Part shown: positions 1-9,047 of the stretch, in pieces
Layout of the letters: each line of letters starts with the position of its first letter
How positions within the stretch are numbered: the first letter of the stretch is position 1
From: Mesonia phycicola
GTDB taxonomy: Bacteria; Bacteroidota; Bacteroidia; Flavobacteriales; Flavobacteriaceae
DNA length: 64,000 nt
Reading direction: 5' to 3'
NCBI RefSeq assembly: GCF_900141885.1
Contig: NZ_FQYY01000003.1
Coordinates: forward strand, 124,001 to 188,000
Notes under the pieces: model-generated
Database searches by the model: none
What the model was told of the DNA's origin: nothing
The model's input: only the letters and a program-made list of their open reading frames with translations
Made by a program: the position numbers and the translations under genes

Positions 1-955
1 TACTCATAAAATCTCCATCTACATAATATAATACCTCATCACTATCTATATTACTATGACTATATGGAGCAGGAATAGCTTCTGGATGATAATCATACAA
101 TCTCGGACAGAAAGAACAAACTACAAAGGCATCTGTTTCAAAAGTTTGATGTACTGGTGGCGGTTGGTGTACTCTACCGGTAATTGGCTCAAAATCATGA
201 ATAGAAAAAGCATAAGGGTAGTTGTACCCATCATACCCTACCACATCAAAAGGGTGGGTTGCATAAATAGTATCAAAAATTGCTCCTTCTTTTTTTATTT
301 TAATTAAAAAGTCTCCTTTTTCATCGTTAGTCTCTAACTCATAAGGTTGGCGTATATCTCGCTCACAAAACGGTGAATGCTCTAACAACTGACCAAAATG
401 ATTTCTATATCTTTTTGGCGTATAAATAGGTCTATGAGACTCTACTATAAAAAGACGATTGTTTTCATCATCAAAATCTAACTTATAAATAGTACCACGA
501 GGAATCATTAAATAATCTCCGTACTTAAAATCTAAATTCCCTAAGTGAGTTCTTAATTTACCGCTTCCTTTATGTATAAAAATAAGCTCATCACAATCTG
601 CATTTTTATAAAAATAATCTTGAGTAGACTCTTGAGGAGATGCTAAAATTATGGTACAATCTTGATTGGTAAGTACCGCTTTTCTACTCTCTAAATAATC
701 TGGAGCTGGCACTACCTGAAAACCTTTAAATTTATAAGATTTTATATTTTTTTCAATAGCAATTTTTGGAGAAACATCATAACCTTCTTTTATATCTTTT
801 ATTTGCGTTGGTCTGTGCTCGTGATATAAGTTGGATGACATTCCATCAAAACCAATGGTTCCAAAAAGTTGTTCGTAATACAAGCTACCATCTGGTTTTT
901 TAAAAATTGTATGGCGCTTATGAGGGATCTTCCCTAATTTATGATAAAATGGCAT
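1..955 (-). CDS. hmgA: Homogentisate 1,2-dioxygenase, C-terminus cut by window edge
   Basis: The minus-strand frame from the ATG at 953-955 stays open to the window edge, giving about 318 residues of a family of about 385. The N-terminus reads MPFYHKLGKIPHKRH, and later segments HQTFETDAFVVCSFCPR and SNIDSDEVLYYVDGDFM match bacterial homogentisate dioxygenases. The enzyme opens the aromatic ring of homogentisate to maleylacetoacetate in phenylalanine/tyrosine breakdown and uses cupin-bound ferrous iron. The last iron-ligand segment should lie beyond base 1. A near-consensus -7 element (GATATTTG on the minus strand, 975-982) lies about 20 bases upstream. Identity is recognised from sequence; activity is inferred. 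Confidence 0.93.
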   Translation of the reverse strand, partial: MPFYHKLGKIPHKRHTIFKKPDGSLYYEQLFGTIGFDGMSSNLYHEHRPTQIKDIKEGYDVSPKIAIEKNIKSYKFKGFQVVPAPDYLESRKAVLTNQDCTIILASPQESTQDYFYKNADCDELIFIHKGSGKLRTHLGNLDFKYGDYLMIPRGTIYKLDFDDENNRLFIVESHRPIYTPKRYRNHFGQLLEHSPFCERDIRQPYELETNDEKGDFLIKIKKEGAIFDTIYATHPFDVVGYDGYNYPYAFSIHDFEPITGRVHQPPPVHQTFETDAFVVCSFCPRLYDYHPEAIPAPYSHSNIDSDEVLYYVDGDFMS

Positions 956-1132
956 AATTATTTAGTGCTTTTTACAAATATCGCAATTTTTTTTTGTTTT
1001 ACTGAAATGTTAAAACTACAATTCCTAAAAAATTCAACATAAATTAATAATGGCTGTTTTATAGAAAAATAAACACATTTACTGTAATGTTATTCATTAT
1101 TATTCGATTAATTAATTACTAAAAGAAAGACC

Positions 1133-2146
1133 ATGAAAAATATAAAAATAGGGATACTTGACCAGTCTATAATTAGATATGGTTCTAATGCCAGAGAAGC
1201 GCTTTTAGAAACTGCAGAAACGGTAAAACTAGCTGAAGATTTAGGTTATAATAGATTTTGGGTTTCTGAACATCACAACTCTCCAGCAATTGCAGGCTCT
1301 GCCCCAGAAATATTAATGGTTAAACTAGCAGATGCTACTAAGCACATAAAAATTGGTAGCGGCGGAATAATGCTACCTAACCATAGTGCTTTTAAAATGG
1401 CTGAAAATTTTAGAATGCTAGAAACACTTTTTCCTGGTAGAATCGAAATGGGAATGGGGCGTGCCCCTGGCGGAGATAGAATAAGCGCAATGCTATTAAA
1501 CCCCTCTAACACATTTAAAGAAGAAGATTACCTAAAACAAATAGACCATTTACAGCATTTTTTTAGAGATACCGCAGCTACAGAAAACGGAAGAATTTAT
1601 GCAATTCCGCAAGCAGAAAGTGTACCTAACCAATGGGTTTTGAGCTCTAGTGGCGGTAGTGCTAAAATTGCAGCTGAAAAAGGATTAGGGTTAGCAGTTG
1701 CTAAATTTATAAACGGAAACGTGCCTCCTGAAGTAGTAAAAATATATCGCGATAACTTTAAACCTTCTGAAAGTTTAAAAGAACCTAAAGTTTTGCTTTC
1801 TTCTTTTGTTATGTGTGGAGAGAATGAACAGATGGCTACTAACATGCGTAAGTATATGGATTATACCTTAGTGCAGTTTGAAAAAGGAAATTTTGGTAAA
1901 AGACCGAGTTTTAAAGAAGTAGAAGCATACAAGTTTGATACTTATGAAGAACAACGTATTGAAGCAAATAGCAACCGAATAATATCTGGAACTCCAGATA
2001 AGGTTAAGTGGGAGTTAGAAAAAATAGCAACAGATTATGATGTAGACCAATTAGTAATAACCACCATGAGTTATGATAAACAACTGCGTTTAAAATCTTT
2101 TAAATTAATTGCAGAGGTAATGAATTTACAACCTCAATTAGTGTAA
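1133..2146 (+). CDS. Luciferase-like (LLM class) flavin-dependent oxidoreductase
   Basis: 337 residues, usual for the family. The TIM-barrel start KIGILDQS, the WVSEHHN segment near residue 45, SGGIMLPNHSAFKMAENF near residue 85 and GRIEMGMGRAPGGD near residue 105 are typical of the group-1 luciferase-like monooxygenases (YwcH/YhbW type). These bind reduced FMN and oxidise small organic substrates; the substrate cannot be read from sequence. It is a single gene, divergent from hmgA with 177 bases between, and followed by a strong terminator. No clear -7 element is visible upstream. Confidence 0.88.
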   Translation: MKNIKIGILDQSIIRYGSNAREALLETAETVKLAEDLGYNRFWVSEHHNSPAIAGSAPEILMVKLADATKHIKIGSGGIMLPNHSAFKMAENFRMLETLFPGRIEMGMGRAPGGDRISAMLLNPSNTFKEEDYLKQIDHLQHFFRDTAATENGRIYAIPQAESVPNQWVLSSSGGSAKIAAEKGLGLAVAKFINGNVPPEVVKIYRDNFKPSESLKEPKVLLSSFVMCGENEQMATNMRKYMDYTLVQFEKGNFGKRPSFKEVEAYKFDTYEEQRIEANSNRIISGTPDKVKWELEKIATDYDVDQLVITTMSYDKQLRLKSFKLIAEVMNLQPQLV

Positions 2147-2156
2147 ACTTGAATCT

Positions 2157-2201
2157 ACTTCAGAAGAAAATTTATTACTTATTTTTTCTGAAGTATTTTT
2201 T
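2157..2201 (+). terminator. Rho-independent terminator of the LLM gene
   Basis: Stem ACTTCAGAA (2157-2165) pairs with TTCTGAAGT (2186-2194) and is followed by A and six T. It overlaps the last codons of the convergent DUF2809 gene, so it serves as coding DNA on the other strand. Confidence 0.7.
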
Positions 2202-2550
2202 CTACTACTAAAATAGTAATAAACGCTGCGGTATATGCTGCCATATCTTTCCAATCAAAAGAAGAACCTACCAAAATATCTGTAGACCTATTTCTAGAAA
2301 TATTTAATAGTTTTAAGACATCTACATACTGACATATTTCAACTAAATAAGAAATTAGCAATACCAAAATTGCTACATACAATGTTTTAAAAGAGAAAAA
2401 AGTTTTTACAAAACAATACATGACAAAAACAATAATATAATCTCCCAAAACATTACGTATAAAACCACCGTGAAAATAACGCTCTATGCCTACTTCTATT
2501 AAAAAGAAGAATATAGTAAGCAGAAGGTATTTGTAGTTAAACCTAAACAT
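2179..2550 (-). CDS. DUF2809 small integral membrane protein
   Basis: 123 residues with about four hydrophobic helices. The pattern FIRNVLGDYIIVFVMYCF in the first half and NRSTDILVGSSFDWKDMAAY in the second is that of DUF2809 proteins, which are inner-membrane proteins of unknown function distantly like VanZ. The start codon (2548-2550) directly abuts the stop codon of the patatin gene (2551-2553), so the two are cotranscribed and probably coupled. Its 3-prime end carries the terminator of the convergent gene. The family call is fairly sure; no function can be given. Confidence 0.75.
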   Translation of the reverse strand: MFRFNYKYLLLTIFFFLIEVGIERYFHGGFIRNVLGDYIIVFVMYCFVKTFFSFKTLYVAILVLLISYLVEICQYVDVLKLLNISRNRSTDILVGSSFDWKDMAAYTAAFITILVVEKILQKK

Positions 2551-4791
2551 TTAAAACCAAAAACCTAAACTAAAAAACCACTCACTTTGGTCTCTTTCTG
2601 GAGAATACGAATATTTAACTTCTACGGGGCCTATAAAAGTCTCTATACCGTAACCCAATGCTAAACCTGTATATTTAGGCAATGAGAAAAAGTCTATAGA
2701 GTTAAACAAATCGTCTTTTATATTTGCAATATTATAAGTTGCTACTAAATGGTGCTTTGGGTAAAGCTCATAATCTACTTCTGCTAATGCTTTTATGTAA
2801 CTATCTCCTCCCACATACAAAAAGTCATACCCTAATAAAGGTCTAACATTATTAACAAAGTAATTTCCGTAGCCTCCTAAAAAGAAGTCTAGACTATTCA
2901 TATCTGTTTCACCTAATCTAAATCCTAAATCTGACTGTAATCTAACCGAAAATTTATTTAGCGGAGAAAATGCATATCCTGCAGAACCTCTAAATATTGA
3001 AAATGGCTCAAACTCAAATGTTGATTTAGAATCTAATAAGTACCAATGAAAATCTCCTGTAAAATGAGCGCCTTTTGAAGGGAAATAAGCGTTATCATAT
3101 TTATCATATTCTAAATAACCAAATGTACTAAACAAGTTACTTTGCTCTAAAACAGTAACAGGATATTCTTCGTTATTTTCATTTTCTATAAAAGTTTCTG
3201 TATCAGAGTTTGTGTATTTATGCTCTACCCCTAAGCCTACTTTAAATTGCTTTATTAGAAAAGTTTCTGCATAAAATTGGTTGGTAAAATCAGAAAAAGA
3301 AACCTCTACTTTGTTTACATTATAATCACCTAAATCAAAATTATCTTCTATAAACAGAAAAGGTACACCTTGATTAAATTGATTGTATCTTGATTTTAAA
3401 CCTATACTCCAATAACTACCTTTATCTATATAATAGTTAAAATTATACCTAAAATTATCTCCTACTATAACATCTAATGATAAAATATCGTTTTTTAAGA
3501 ATAAGCTTTTTTGGGTTAAATTAACCAAAGCAGCAAACCTGTATAATTCATCATAATGCAAAGAGCCTTTAATTAAAGTTTTTACGTTACTTTCATGTAT
3601 ATTTAAGACTAGGTCTTTTTTTCCGTTTGATTTAGACACTAATTCATATTCAATTTTTTCAAAATTACCTGTAGCAGAAAGATTATTAATTCCTTTATTT
3701 AATGTTTGGTAAGAAATTTTAGAATTAGTTTCTAATTTAAGTTTCCCTCGTATATAGTTTCTTGGGTAAGCAGAATTACCTTTAATAGAAATTTCATTAA
3801 TATATATAGAATCTTCTAAAACTACTTTTTCTTTTAATACTGATTTACCTTTTTGTTGGCTTGTAATTTTTTTTAATTCTGGCAAAAATTTCTGAGCTTC
3901 AAGTTCTCCTTGCTTAATAATAGCTTCTCCCTCATCAAATGATAAAATGGTAAATTCTGTTATATCTGGTTTTATGTAAAGATCTGTTTTTTCATACTTT
4001 GTCTCCATATCCTTAATAGTTCTAAGGTTATTAATTTGAGTAAGTATTTCAAAGGCTGTTTTTAATTTTGTTCTATCTACTAAACTATCTTGTACATCTA
4101 CCCCTATAACATAATCTATCCCTCTTTTTTTAATTTCTTCTACGGGATAATTATTAGTCACCCCTCCATCTGTTATTAATTGCCCATCAATTTCAACAGG
4201 ACTAAAAATAGAAGGTATAGACCCGCTAGCTGCTACTGCTTTTGCTAATGAACCGTGATCTAAAATTACTTGTTTCCCCGATTCTATATTTGTACCTATA
4301 CAAAAAAACGGAATAGGCAGTTTACTAAAATCTTCTATTTGATCTACGTGAGCGGTTAATTGAACTAATAAATTGTATAAATTTTGACCTTTAGATAGTC
4401 CTGATGGGAAACTGATTTTAAAATTTTGAAAAGGCAAAGTCAACGCATAACGCTCTGATTCTTTTTTTTCATAAAATGTTTTTACCCCTCTTGGCAATTC
4501 ATCTTGAATTAACTTCTCAAAATCTGTTTCATGAAAAATAGAATCTAATTGATGAGCAGAATAGCCAGAAGCATACAAAGAACCAATAATTGCCCCCATA
4601 CTTGTTCCCCCAATATAATCTATTCTAACTCCAGACTCTTCTAACACTTGCAAAGCGCCTATGTGTGCTAAACCTTTTGCGCCACCTCCGCTTAAAATTA
4701 AGCCTACTTTTAAATCTTTAGGTTGTTCTTGCGCCCACCCTAATTGGGTAAAACCTAACATAAGTATTATATACCTAAAAATTAATTTCAT
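2551..4791 (-). CDS. Patatin-like phospholipase with POTRA and BamA-type outer-membrane barrel
   Basis: 746 residues. A signal peptide ends near AQ (20-21). The patatin domain follows with oxyanion loop GGGAKG (35-40), nucleophile GTSMG (Ser64) and DGG (Asp208), giving the expected Ser-Asp dyad. A POTRA-like segment lies at about 330-400 (SIKGNSAYPRNYIRGKL), then a beta-barrel to the C-terminal GFWF, where a final aromatic is usual. This architecture matches PlpD-type (type Vd) autotransporter lipases and the common Bacteroidetes patatin-BamA proteins. Expected role: outer-membrane phospholipase A with the lipase in the periplasm or passed outward. It sits three bases downstream of uvrC in the same operon, with no evident functional link. 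Confidence 0.9.
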   Translation of the reverse strand: MKLIFRYIILMLGFTQLGWAQEQPKDLKVGLILSGGGAKGLAHIGALQVLEESGVRIDYIGGTSMGAIIGSLYASGYSAHQLDSIFHETDFEKLIQDELPRGVKTFYEKKESERYALTLPFQNFKISFPSGLSKGQNLYNLLVQLTAHVDQIEDFSKLPIPFFCIGTNIESGKQVILDHGSLAKAVAASGSIPSIFSPVEIDGQLITDGGVTNNYPVEEIKKRGIDYVIGVDVQDSLVDRTKLKTAFEILTQINNLRTIKDMETKYEKTDLYIKPDITEFTILSFDEGEAIIKQGELEAQKFLPELKKITSQQKGKSVLKEKVVLEDSIYINEISIKGNSAYPRNYIRGKLKLETNSKISYQTLNKGINNLSATGNFEKIEYELVSKSNGKKDLVLNIHESNVKTLIKGSLHYDELYRFAALVNLTQKSLFLKNDILSLDVIVGDNFRYNFNYYIDKGSYWSIGLKSRYNQFNQGVPFLFIEDNFDLGDYNVNKVEVSFSDFTNQFYAETFLIKQFKVGLGVEHKYTNSDTETFIENENNEEYPVTVLEQSNLFSTFGYLEYDKYDNAYFPSKGAHFTGDFHWYLLDSKSTFEFEPFSIFRGSAGYAFSPLNKFSVRLQSDLGFRLGETDMNSLDFFLGGYGNYFVNNVRPLLGYDFLYVGGDSYIKALAEVDYELYPKHHLVATYNIANIKDDLFNSIDFFSLPKYTGLALGYGIETFIGPVEVKYSYSPERDQSEWFFSLGFWF

Positions 4792-4794
4792 CTG

Positions 4795-6588
4795 TTATTT
4801 TGAATGATAATGATTATAAATTAAACTTCCTTTAGAATTACCTATTATTTCTATTAACTCTTCTTTTTTGGCTGTACTAATTCTTTTTACAGATCTAAAA
4901 TGCTTCAACAATTCTACAGCTGTTTTTTCTCCAATGCCTGGTATACTTTCTAGCTCTGTACCTAACGCTGCATTACTTCTTTTATTACGGTGAAATGTAA
5001 TCCCGAATCTGTGCGCTTCATTACGTAATTGCTGAATAATTTTTAATGTCTCCGATCTTTTGTCTAAATATAATGGAATTGAGTCTCCTGGGTAAAAAAG
5101 TTCTTCTAGTCTTTTAGCTATACCAATAATGGCTATTTTTCCTCGTAAATTTAAATCTTCTAGTGCTTTTACTGCAGAAGAAAGTTGCCCTTTACCTCCA
5201 TCTATAATAATTAATTGCGGTAATGGTTCTTCTTCATTTAAAAGCCTTCTATATCTTCTAAAAACCACTTCTTCCATCGAAGCAAAATCGTCTGGCCCTT
5301 CAACAGTTTTAATATTAAATTTACGATAATCTTTTTTACTAGGTTTACCATTTTTAAAAACCACACAGGCCGCTACAGGGTTGGTTCCTTGTATATTAGA
5401 ATTATCAAAACACTCAATATGCCTTGGCTCTACTCCTAATCGTAAATCTTTTTTCATTTGCGCCATAAGGCGATTAACATGCCTATCTGGATCTACAATT
5501 TTCATTTGCTTAAAGCGGTCTTGCCTAAAGTACTTTGCATTTCTTAAAGATAAATCTACAATTGCTTTTTTGTCACCTAATTTAGGGACAGTAACTTTTA
5601 TATCTTCTCCTACATCTACAGAGAAAGGAACATAAATTTCTCTGGTTTTAGAGTTAAATCTTTGTCTAATTTCTGTTATTGCAAGTTCTAGTAATTCTCT
5701 ATCTGTTTCTTCTAACTTTTTCTTCATCTCTATTGTATGAGAGCGAATAATACTCCCGTGAGATAACTGCAAAAAATTAACATACCCGTAGCCTTCATCA
5801 CTTACAATACTAAATACATCTACATTGTTTATTTTAGGGTTAACTACCGTAGATTTACTTTGGTACTTTTCTAAAACTTCAATTTTCTCTTTTATTTGCT
5901 GGGCTTCTTCAAACTCCATTTGTTCGGCATGCCTATTCATTTGCTCCCTAAACTGCTGCAGAGAATCTTTAAAGTTACCTTTTACAATTTGCCGAATGTG
6001 TTCTATATTCTTACTGTATTCTATTTCTAATTGATTTCCTTCACACGGACCTTTACAGTTACCTAAATGATATTCTAAGCAAACTTTATATTTACCTTGC
6101 TGAATTTTTTCTTCAGACAAATCATAATTACAAGTTCTAAGTTTATATAGACCTTTAATTAAATCAAGTAGGGTATTTACAGTTTTAAAACTAGTGTAGG
6201 GACCAAAATACTCACTCCCGTCTTTTACAATTCTTCTAGTAGGAAATACTCGCGGAAAACGTTCATTTTTTATACAAATCCAAGGATAAGTTTTATCATC
6301 TTTCAGCATTACGTTAAAACGCGGCTGATATTTTTTAATTAAGTTATTTTCTAATAGCAACGCATCGGTCTCTGAGTTTACCACTATATGCTTAATGGTT
6401 TTTATCTTCTTAACCATGACCCCAATACGGTGACTGTCATGCTTTTTATTAAAATAAGAAGAAACCCGTTTTTTAAGATTTTTTGCTTTCCCTACGTATA
6501 AAATCTTATCATTTTTATCAAAATACTGGTATACGCCCGGGCTATTGGGCAATGTTTTTATTTGAATTTCTACAGAAGGTGTATCCAT
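4795..6588 (-). CDS. uvrC: Excinuclease ABC subunit C
   Basis: 597 residues, full length. The GIY-YIG nuclease domain starts at PGVYQYF (about 17) and continues with ILYVGKAKNLKKR. A Cys-containing segment lies at CKGPCEG (about 178), a UVR motif at about 205-240, the RNase H-like second nuclease in the middle (ECFDNSNIQG), and a helix-hairpin-helix at the end (LESIPGIGEKTAVELL). UvrC makes both incisions in nucleotide excision repair with UvrA and UvrB, neither of which is nearby. A TATATTTG element lies only four bases before the ATG, so the message may be leaderless. First gene of uvrC-patatin-DUF2809. Confidence 0.97.
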   Translation of the reverse strand: MDTPSVEIQIKTLPNSPGVYQYFDKNDKILYVGKAKNLKKRVSSYFNKKHDSHRIGVMVKKIKTIKHIVVNSETDALLLENNLIKKYQPRFNVMLKDDKTYPWICIKNERFPRVFPTRRIVKDGSEYFGPYTSFKTVNTLLDLIKGLYKLRTCNYDLSEEKIQQGKYKVCLEYHLGNCKGPCEGNQLEIEYSKNIEHIRQIVKGNFKDSLQQFREQMNRHAEQMEFEEAQQIKEKIEVLEKYQSKSTVVNPKINNVDVFSIVSDEGYGYVNFLQLSHGSIIRSHTIEMKKKLEETDRELLELAITEIRQRFNSKTREIYVPFSVDVGEDIKVTVPKLGDKKAIVDLSLRNAKYFRQDRFKQMKIVDPDRHVNRLMAQMKKDLRLGVEPRHIECFDNSNIQGTNPVAACVVFKNGKPSKKDYRKFNIKTVEGPDDFASMEEVVFRRYRRLLNEEEPLPQLIIIDGGKGQLSSAVKALEDLNLRGKIAIIGIAKRLEELFYPGDSIPLYLDKRSETLKIIQQLRNEAHRFGITFHRNKRSNAALGTELESIPGIGEKTAVELLKHFRSVKRISTAKKEELIEIIGNSKGSLIYNHYHSK

Positions 6589-6592
6589 AATT

Positions 6593-6600
6593 CAAATATA
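6593..6600 (-). promoter_or_regulatory. TAnnTTTG -7 element of uvrC
   Basis: TATATTTG on the minus strand, four bases from the uvrC ATG. It matches the Bacteroidetes -7 consensus TAnnTTTG. The spacing leaves almost no 5-prime leader. Confidence 0.6.
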
Positions 6601-6745
6601 ATTTATGTTTTTCACTAAGCACAAATCATAAAACTTTTTATTCTGAAATAATTTCACTTATAAAATATAACCTTATAATTAACTATAACGACTAAAAATT
6701 AGATGTTTTTACATAAAATTAAAAAACCTTCCGTCTAAAATTGTT

Positions 6746-6753
6746 TAGATTTG
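6746..6753 (+). promoter_or_regulatory. TAnnTTTG -7 element of the rimK operon
   Basis: TAGATTTG, five bases before the ATG at 6759. Because of its position the in-frame TTG at 6741 would precede the transcript start, which supports the ATG as the real start. Confidence 0.55.
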
Positions 6754-6758
6754 TTTAT

Positions 6759-7193
6759 ATGACAAGTAAATCAAAAAAAATAATTGGGAGAGTAGATAAG
6801 GCTGATTTCCCTGAGCTTAATTTAAAAGATATTGCTATAAAAATAGATACCGGTGCTTACACCTCTTCTATACATTGTGACGATATTCACGAAAAAGACG
6901 GAGCTTTATATTGCAGGTTTTTAGACAAAGAACACCCAGATTATAACCACAAACCTCTTATTTTTAAAAATTACAACACCATTAAAGTACGCAGTAGCAA
7001 CGGTATAGCTCAAAAAAGGTATGAAATTAAATCTACCATAAAAATTTTTGAAAAAGTTTATAAAATATCACTTTCTTTGAGCGACCGAAAAGAGATGAAA
7101 TTTCCCGTCCTTATTGGTAGAAAATTTTTAAACAATAAATTTATTGTAGATCCACAATTAAAAGATATATCCTTCAATTTACAAGAACACTAA
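6759..7193 (+). CDS. Retropepsin-like RimK-associated protease (Zn_protease/RimB family)
   Basis: 144 residues from the ATG at 6759; a TTG six codons earlier is rejected because it lies inside the promoter element. KIDTGAYTSSIH carries the DTGA signature of single-domain aspartyl (retropepsin-like) proteases, and FPVLIGRKFL is the conserved C-terminal motif. The family is often annotated as an ATP-dependent zinc protease and is found beside rimK; in other bacteria a RimB protein of this family acts with RimK. Three bases separate it from rimK. Inferred role: trimming of peptide tails added by RimK, or processing of a RimK-related substrate. Confidence 0.85.
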   Translation: MTSKSKKIIGRVDKADFPELNLKDIAIKIDTGAYTSSIHCDDIHEKDGALYCRFLDKEHPDYNHKPLIFKNYNTIKVRSSNGIAQKRYEIKSTIKIFEKVYKISLSLSDRKEMKFPVLIGRKFLNNKFIVDPQLKDISFNLQEH

Positions 7194-7196
7194 GTT

Positions 7197-8069
7197 ATGA
7201 ACATCAAAATTTTATCTAGAAATCAAAATTTATATTCTACTAAACGTCTTGTAGAAGCTGCAAAAAAACGCAAGCATGAGGTGGAGGTGATAGATCCTTT
7301 AAAGTGTGATATTGTTATAGAAAAGAGAAAGCCTAATATTTATTATAAAGGTGGTTACATAGAAAATGTAGATGCTATTATCCCTAGAATTGGTTCTTCT
7401 GTAACTTTTTACGGTACAGCAGTAGTACGCCAATTTGAAATGATGGGTGCATTTACCACCATAGACTCTGAAGCTTTAGTGAGAAGTAGAGACAAGTTAA
7501 GAAGCTTACAAGTACTTTCTAGAGCAAGAATAGGTTTACCAAAAACTGTTTTTACCAATTACTCTAGAGATGTAGAAGGAGTTATAAAACAAGTAGGCGG
7601 CACTCCTCTAGTAATAAAGTTACTAGAAGGTACACAAGGCCTTGGTGTTGTTTTAGCCGAAACCAATAATGCGGCACAATCTGTAATAGAGGCGTTTAAT
7701 GGTTTACAAGCAAGAGTAATTGTGCAAGAATTTATTAAAGAAGCTAAAGGGGCAGATGTTAGAGCTTTTGTGGTAGATGGTCACGTAGTTGGTGCAATGA
7801 AACGTCAAGGTAAAGAGGGTGAATTTAGATCTAACTTACACCGTGGTGGTTCTGCAGAAGTTATTCAACTTTCTGATGAAGAAGAAATTGCTGCTGTAAA
7901 AGCTGCAAAAGCAATGGGACTTGGGGTTGCTGGTGTAGATTTATTACAAAGTACTCGCGGACCATTAATTTTAGAGGTTAACTCTTCACCAGGTTTAGAA
8001 GGTATAGAAAAAGCTACAGGTAAAGATATTGCAAAAACAATTATAAGGTTTATTGAAAAAAACGTTTAA
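7197..8069 (+). CDS. rimK: RimK family ATP-grasp ligase (ribosomal protein S6 glutamate ligase type)
   Basis: 290 residues, standard length. The N-terminal pre-ATP-grasp domain contains [20 protein letters not shown]. The ATP-grasp core shows [19 protein letters not shown] (about 140-160), [18 protein letters not shown] and the metal-binding end [14 protein letters not shown]. RimK-type enzymes add glutamate residues to the C-terminus of ribosomal protein S6, or make poly-glutamate. Here it is embedded between a protease and a deacylase with three-base spacers on both sides, so the three probably act on one modification. The exact substrate in this organism is not known from sequence. Confidence 0.93.
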   Translation: MNIKILSRNQNLYSTKRLVEAAKKRKHEVEVIDPLKCDIVIEKRKPNIYYKGGYIENVDAIIPRIGSSVTFYGTAVVRQFEMMGAFTTIDSEALVRSRDKLRSLQVLSRARIGLPKTVFTNYSRDVEGVIKQVGGTPLVIKLLEGTQGLGVVLAETNNAAQSVIEAFNGLQARVIVQEFIKEAKGADVRAFVVDGHVVGAMKRQGKEGEFRSNLHRGGSAEVIQLSDEEEIAAVKAAKAMGLGVAGVDLLQSTRGPLILEVNSSPGLEGIEKATGKDIAKTIIRFIEKNV

Positions 8070-8072
8070 TTT

Positions 8073-9044
8073 ATGGGAATGATTGATGAAAATAACGTTC
8101 TTACTTTATTAAATAAAAAAATATATCCTGGAGAAAAAGCGAAAGTAAATTTTAACACAGCTAAACTTTACACTACTACCACTGTTGAAGTACCTATAAT
8201 TATAGAACGTGCTATAGAGCCCGGACCAACTGTATTAATCACCGCCGGCATTCACGGAGATGAGCTAAACGGGATAGAAATTGTTAGGCAATTAATTTCT
8301 AGAGGTATTAACAAACCAGAAAAAGGAACCATTATTTGCATACCTGTAGTTAATGTATTTGGTTTTTTAAGTATGACTCGTGAATTTCCAGATGGTAGAG
8401 ATTTAAACAGAGTTTTTCCTGGAGCTAAAAAAGGACCTTTAGCTAGTAAATTTGCTTATGTTTTTACAGAAGAAATTCTGCCTGTTGCAGATTATTGCTT
8501 AGACTTTCACACAGGAGGGTCTAGTAGATTTAATGCCGCACAAATTAGAGTAGAAAAAGGAGATGAAAAAATGCTAGAACTTGCTAAAATTTTTAACGCT
8601 CCCTTTACTGTTTACTCTAAAACTATTTCAAAAACTTATAGAAAAGCCTGCTCTAAATTAGAGAAACCTATTTTACTTTTTGAAGGCGGCAAATCACAAG
8701 ATAGTAATAAAGAAATTGCTAAATATGGAGTAGAAGGCACTCAACGCATTCTTGCCCACTTGGGTATGTTGAAAAAAGAATTTACAGTCCCTAAAACCAC
8801 CCAAGAATCTATTTTAATAGAACATAGTTTGTGGATGCGTGCTAAATACAGCGGGTTACTGCATATAAAAATTCCTATTGGCAAGAAAGTAGAAAAAGGA
8901 GAATACATAGCCACCATCACAGATCCGTATGGTAGTTTTAGACATAAAGTTACAGCTTCTAATACTGGTTATATAATTAACGTTAACCAATCTCCCATTG
9001 TTTATCAAGGAGATGCTATTTTCCATATTTCAAAAGACGCTTAA
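8073..9044 (+). CDS. Succinylglutamate desuccinylase/aspartoacylase family zinc hydrolase
   Basis: 323 residues. Zinc ligands fit the M14-like AstE/AspA pattern: GIHGDELNG gives His61 and Glu64, and LDFHTGG gives His146. A C-terminal lipoyl-like beta segment (VEKGEYIATITDPYGSF, about 273-289) is typical of the larger subgroup. These enzymes remove acyl groups from amino acids such as N-acylglutamate or N-acetylaspartate. Position directly after rimK suggests a role in removing or releasing a glutamyl group. The ORF begins MGMIDEN; the second Met two codons on is an equally possible start. Confidence 0.88.
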   Translation: MGMIDENNVLTLLNKKIYPGEKAKVNFNTAKLYTTTTVEVPIIIERAIEPGPTVLITAGIHGDELNGIEIVRQLISRGINKPEKGTIICIPVVNVFGFLSMTREFPDGRDLNRVFPGAKKGPLASKFAYVFTEEILPVADYCLDFHTGGSSRFNAAQIRVEKGDEKMLELAKIFNAPFTVYSKTISKTYRKACSKLEKPILLFEGGKSQDSNKEIAKYGVEGTQRILAHLGMLKKEFTVPKTTQESILIEHSLWMRAKYSGLLHIKIPIGKKVEKGEYIATITDPYGSFRHKVTASNTGYIINVNQSPIVYQGDAIFHISKDA

Positions 9045-9047
9045 TTT

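Noticed and set aside
56-307. Plus-strand ORF of 83 codons at the left edge
   Set aside because: It is antisense to the clear homogentisate dioxygenase frame and has no protein-like composition.
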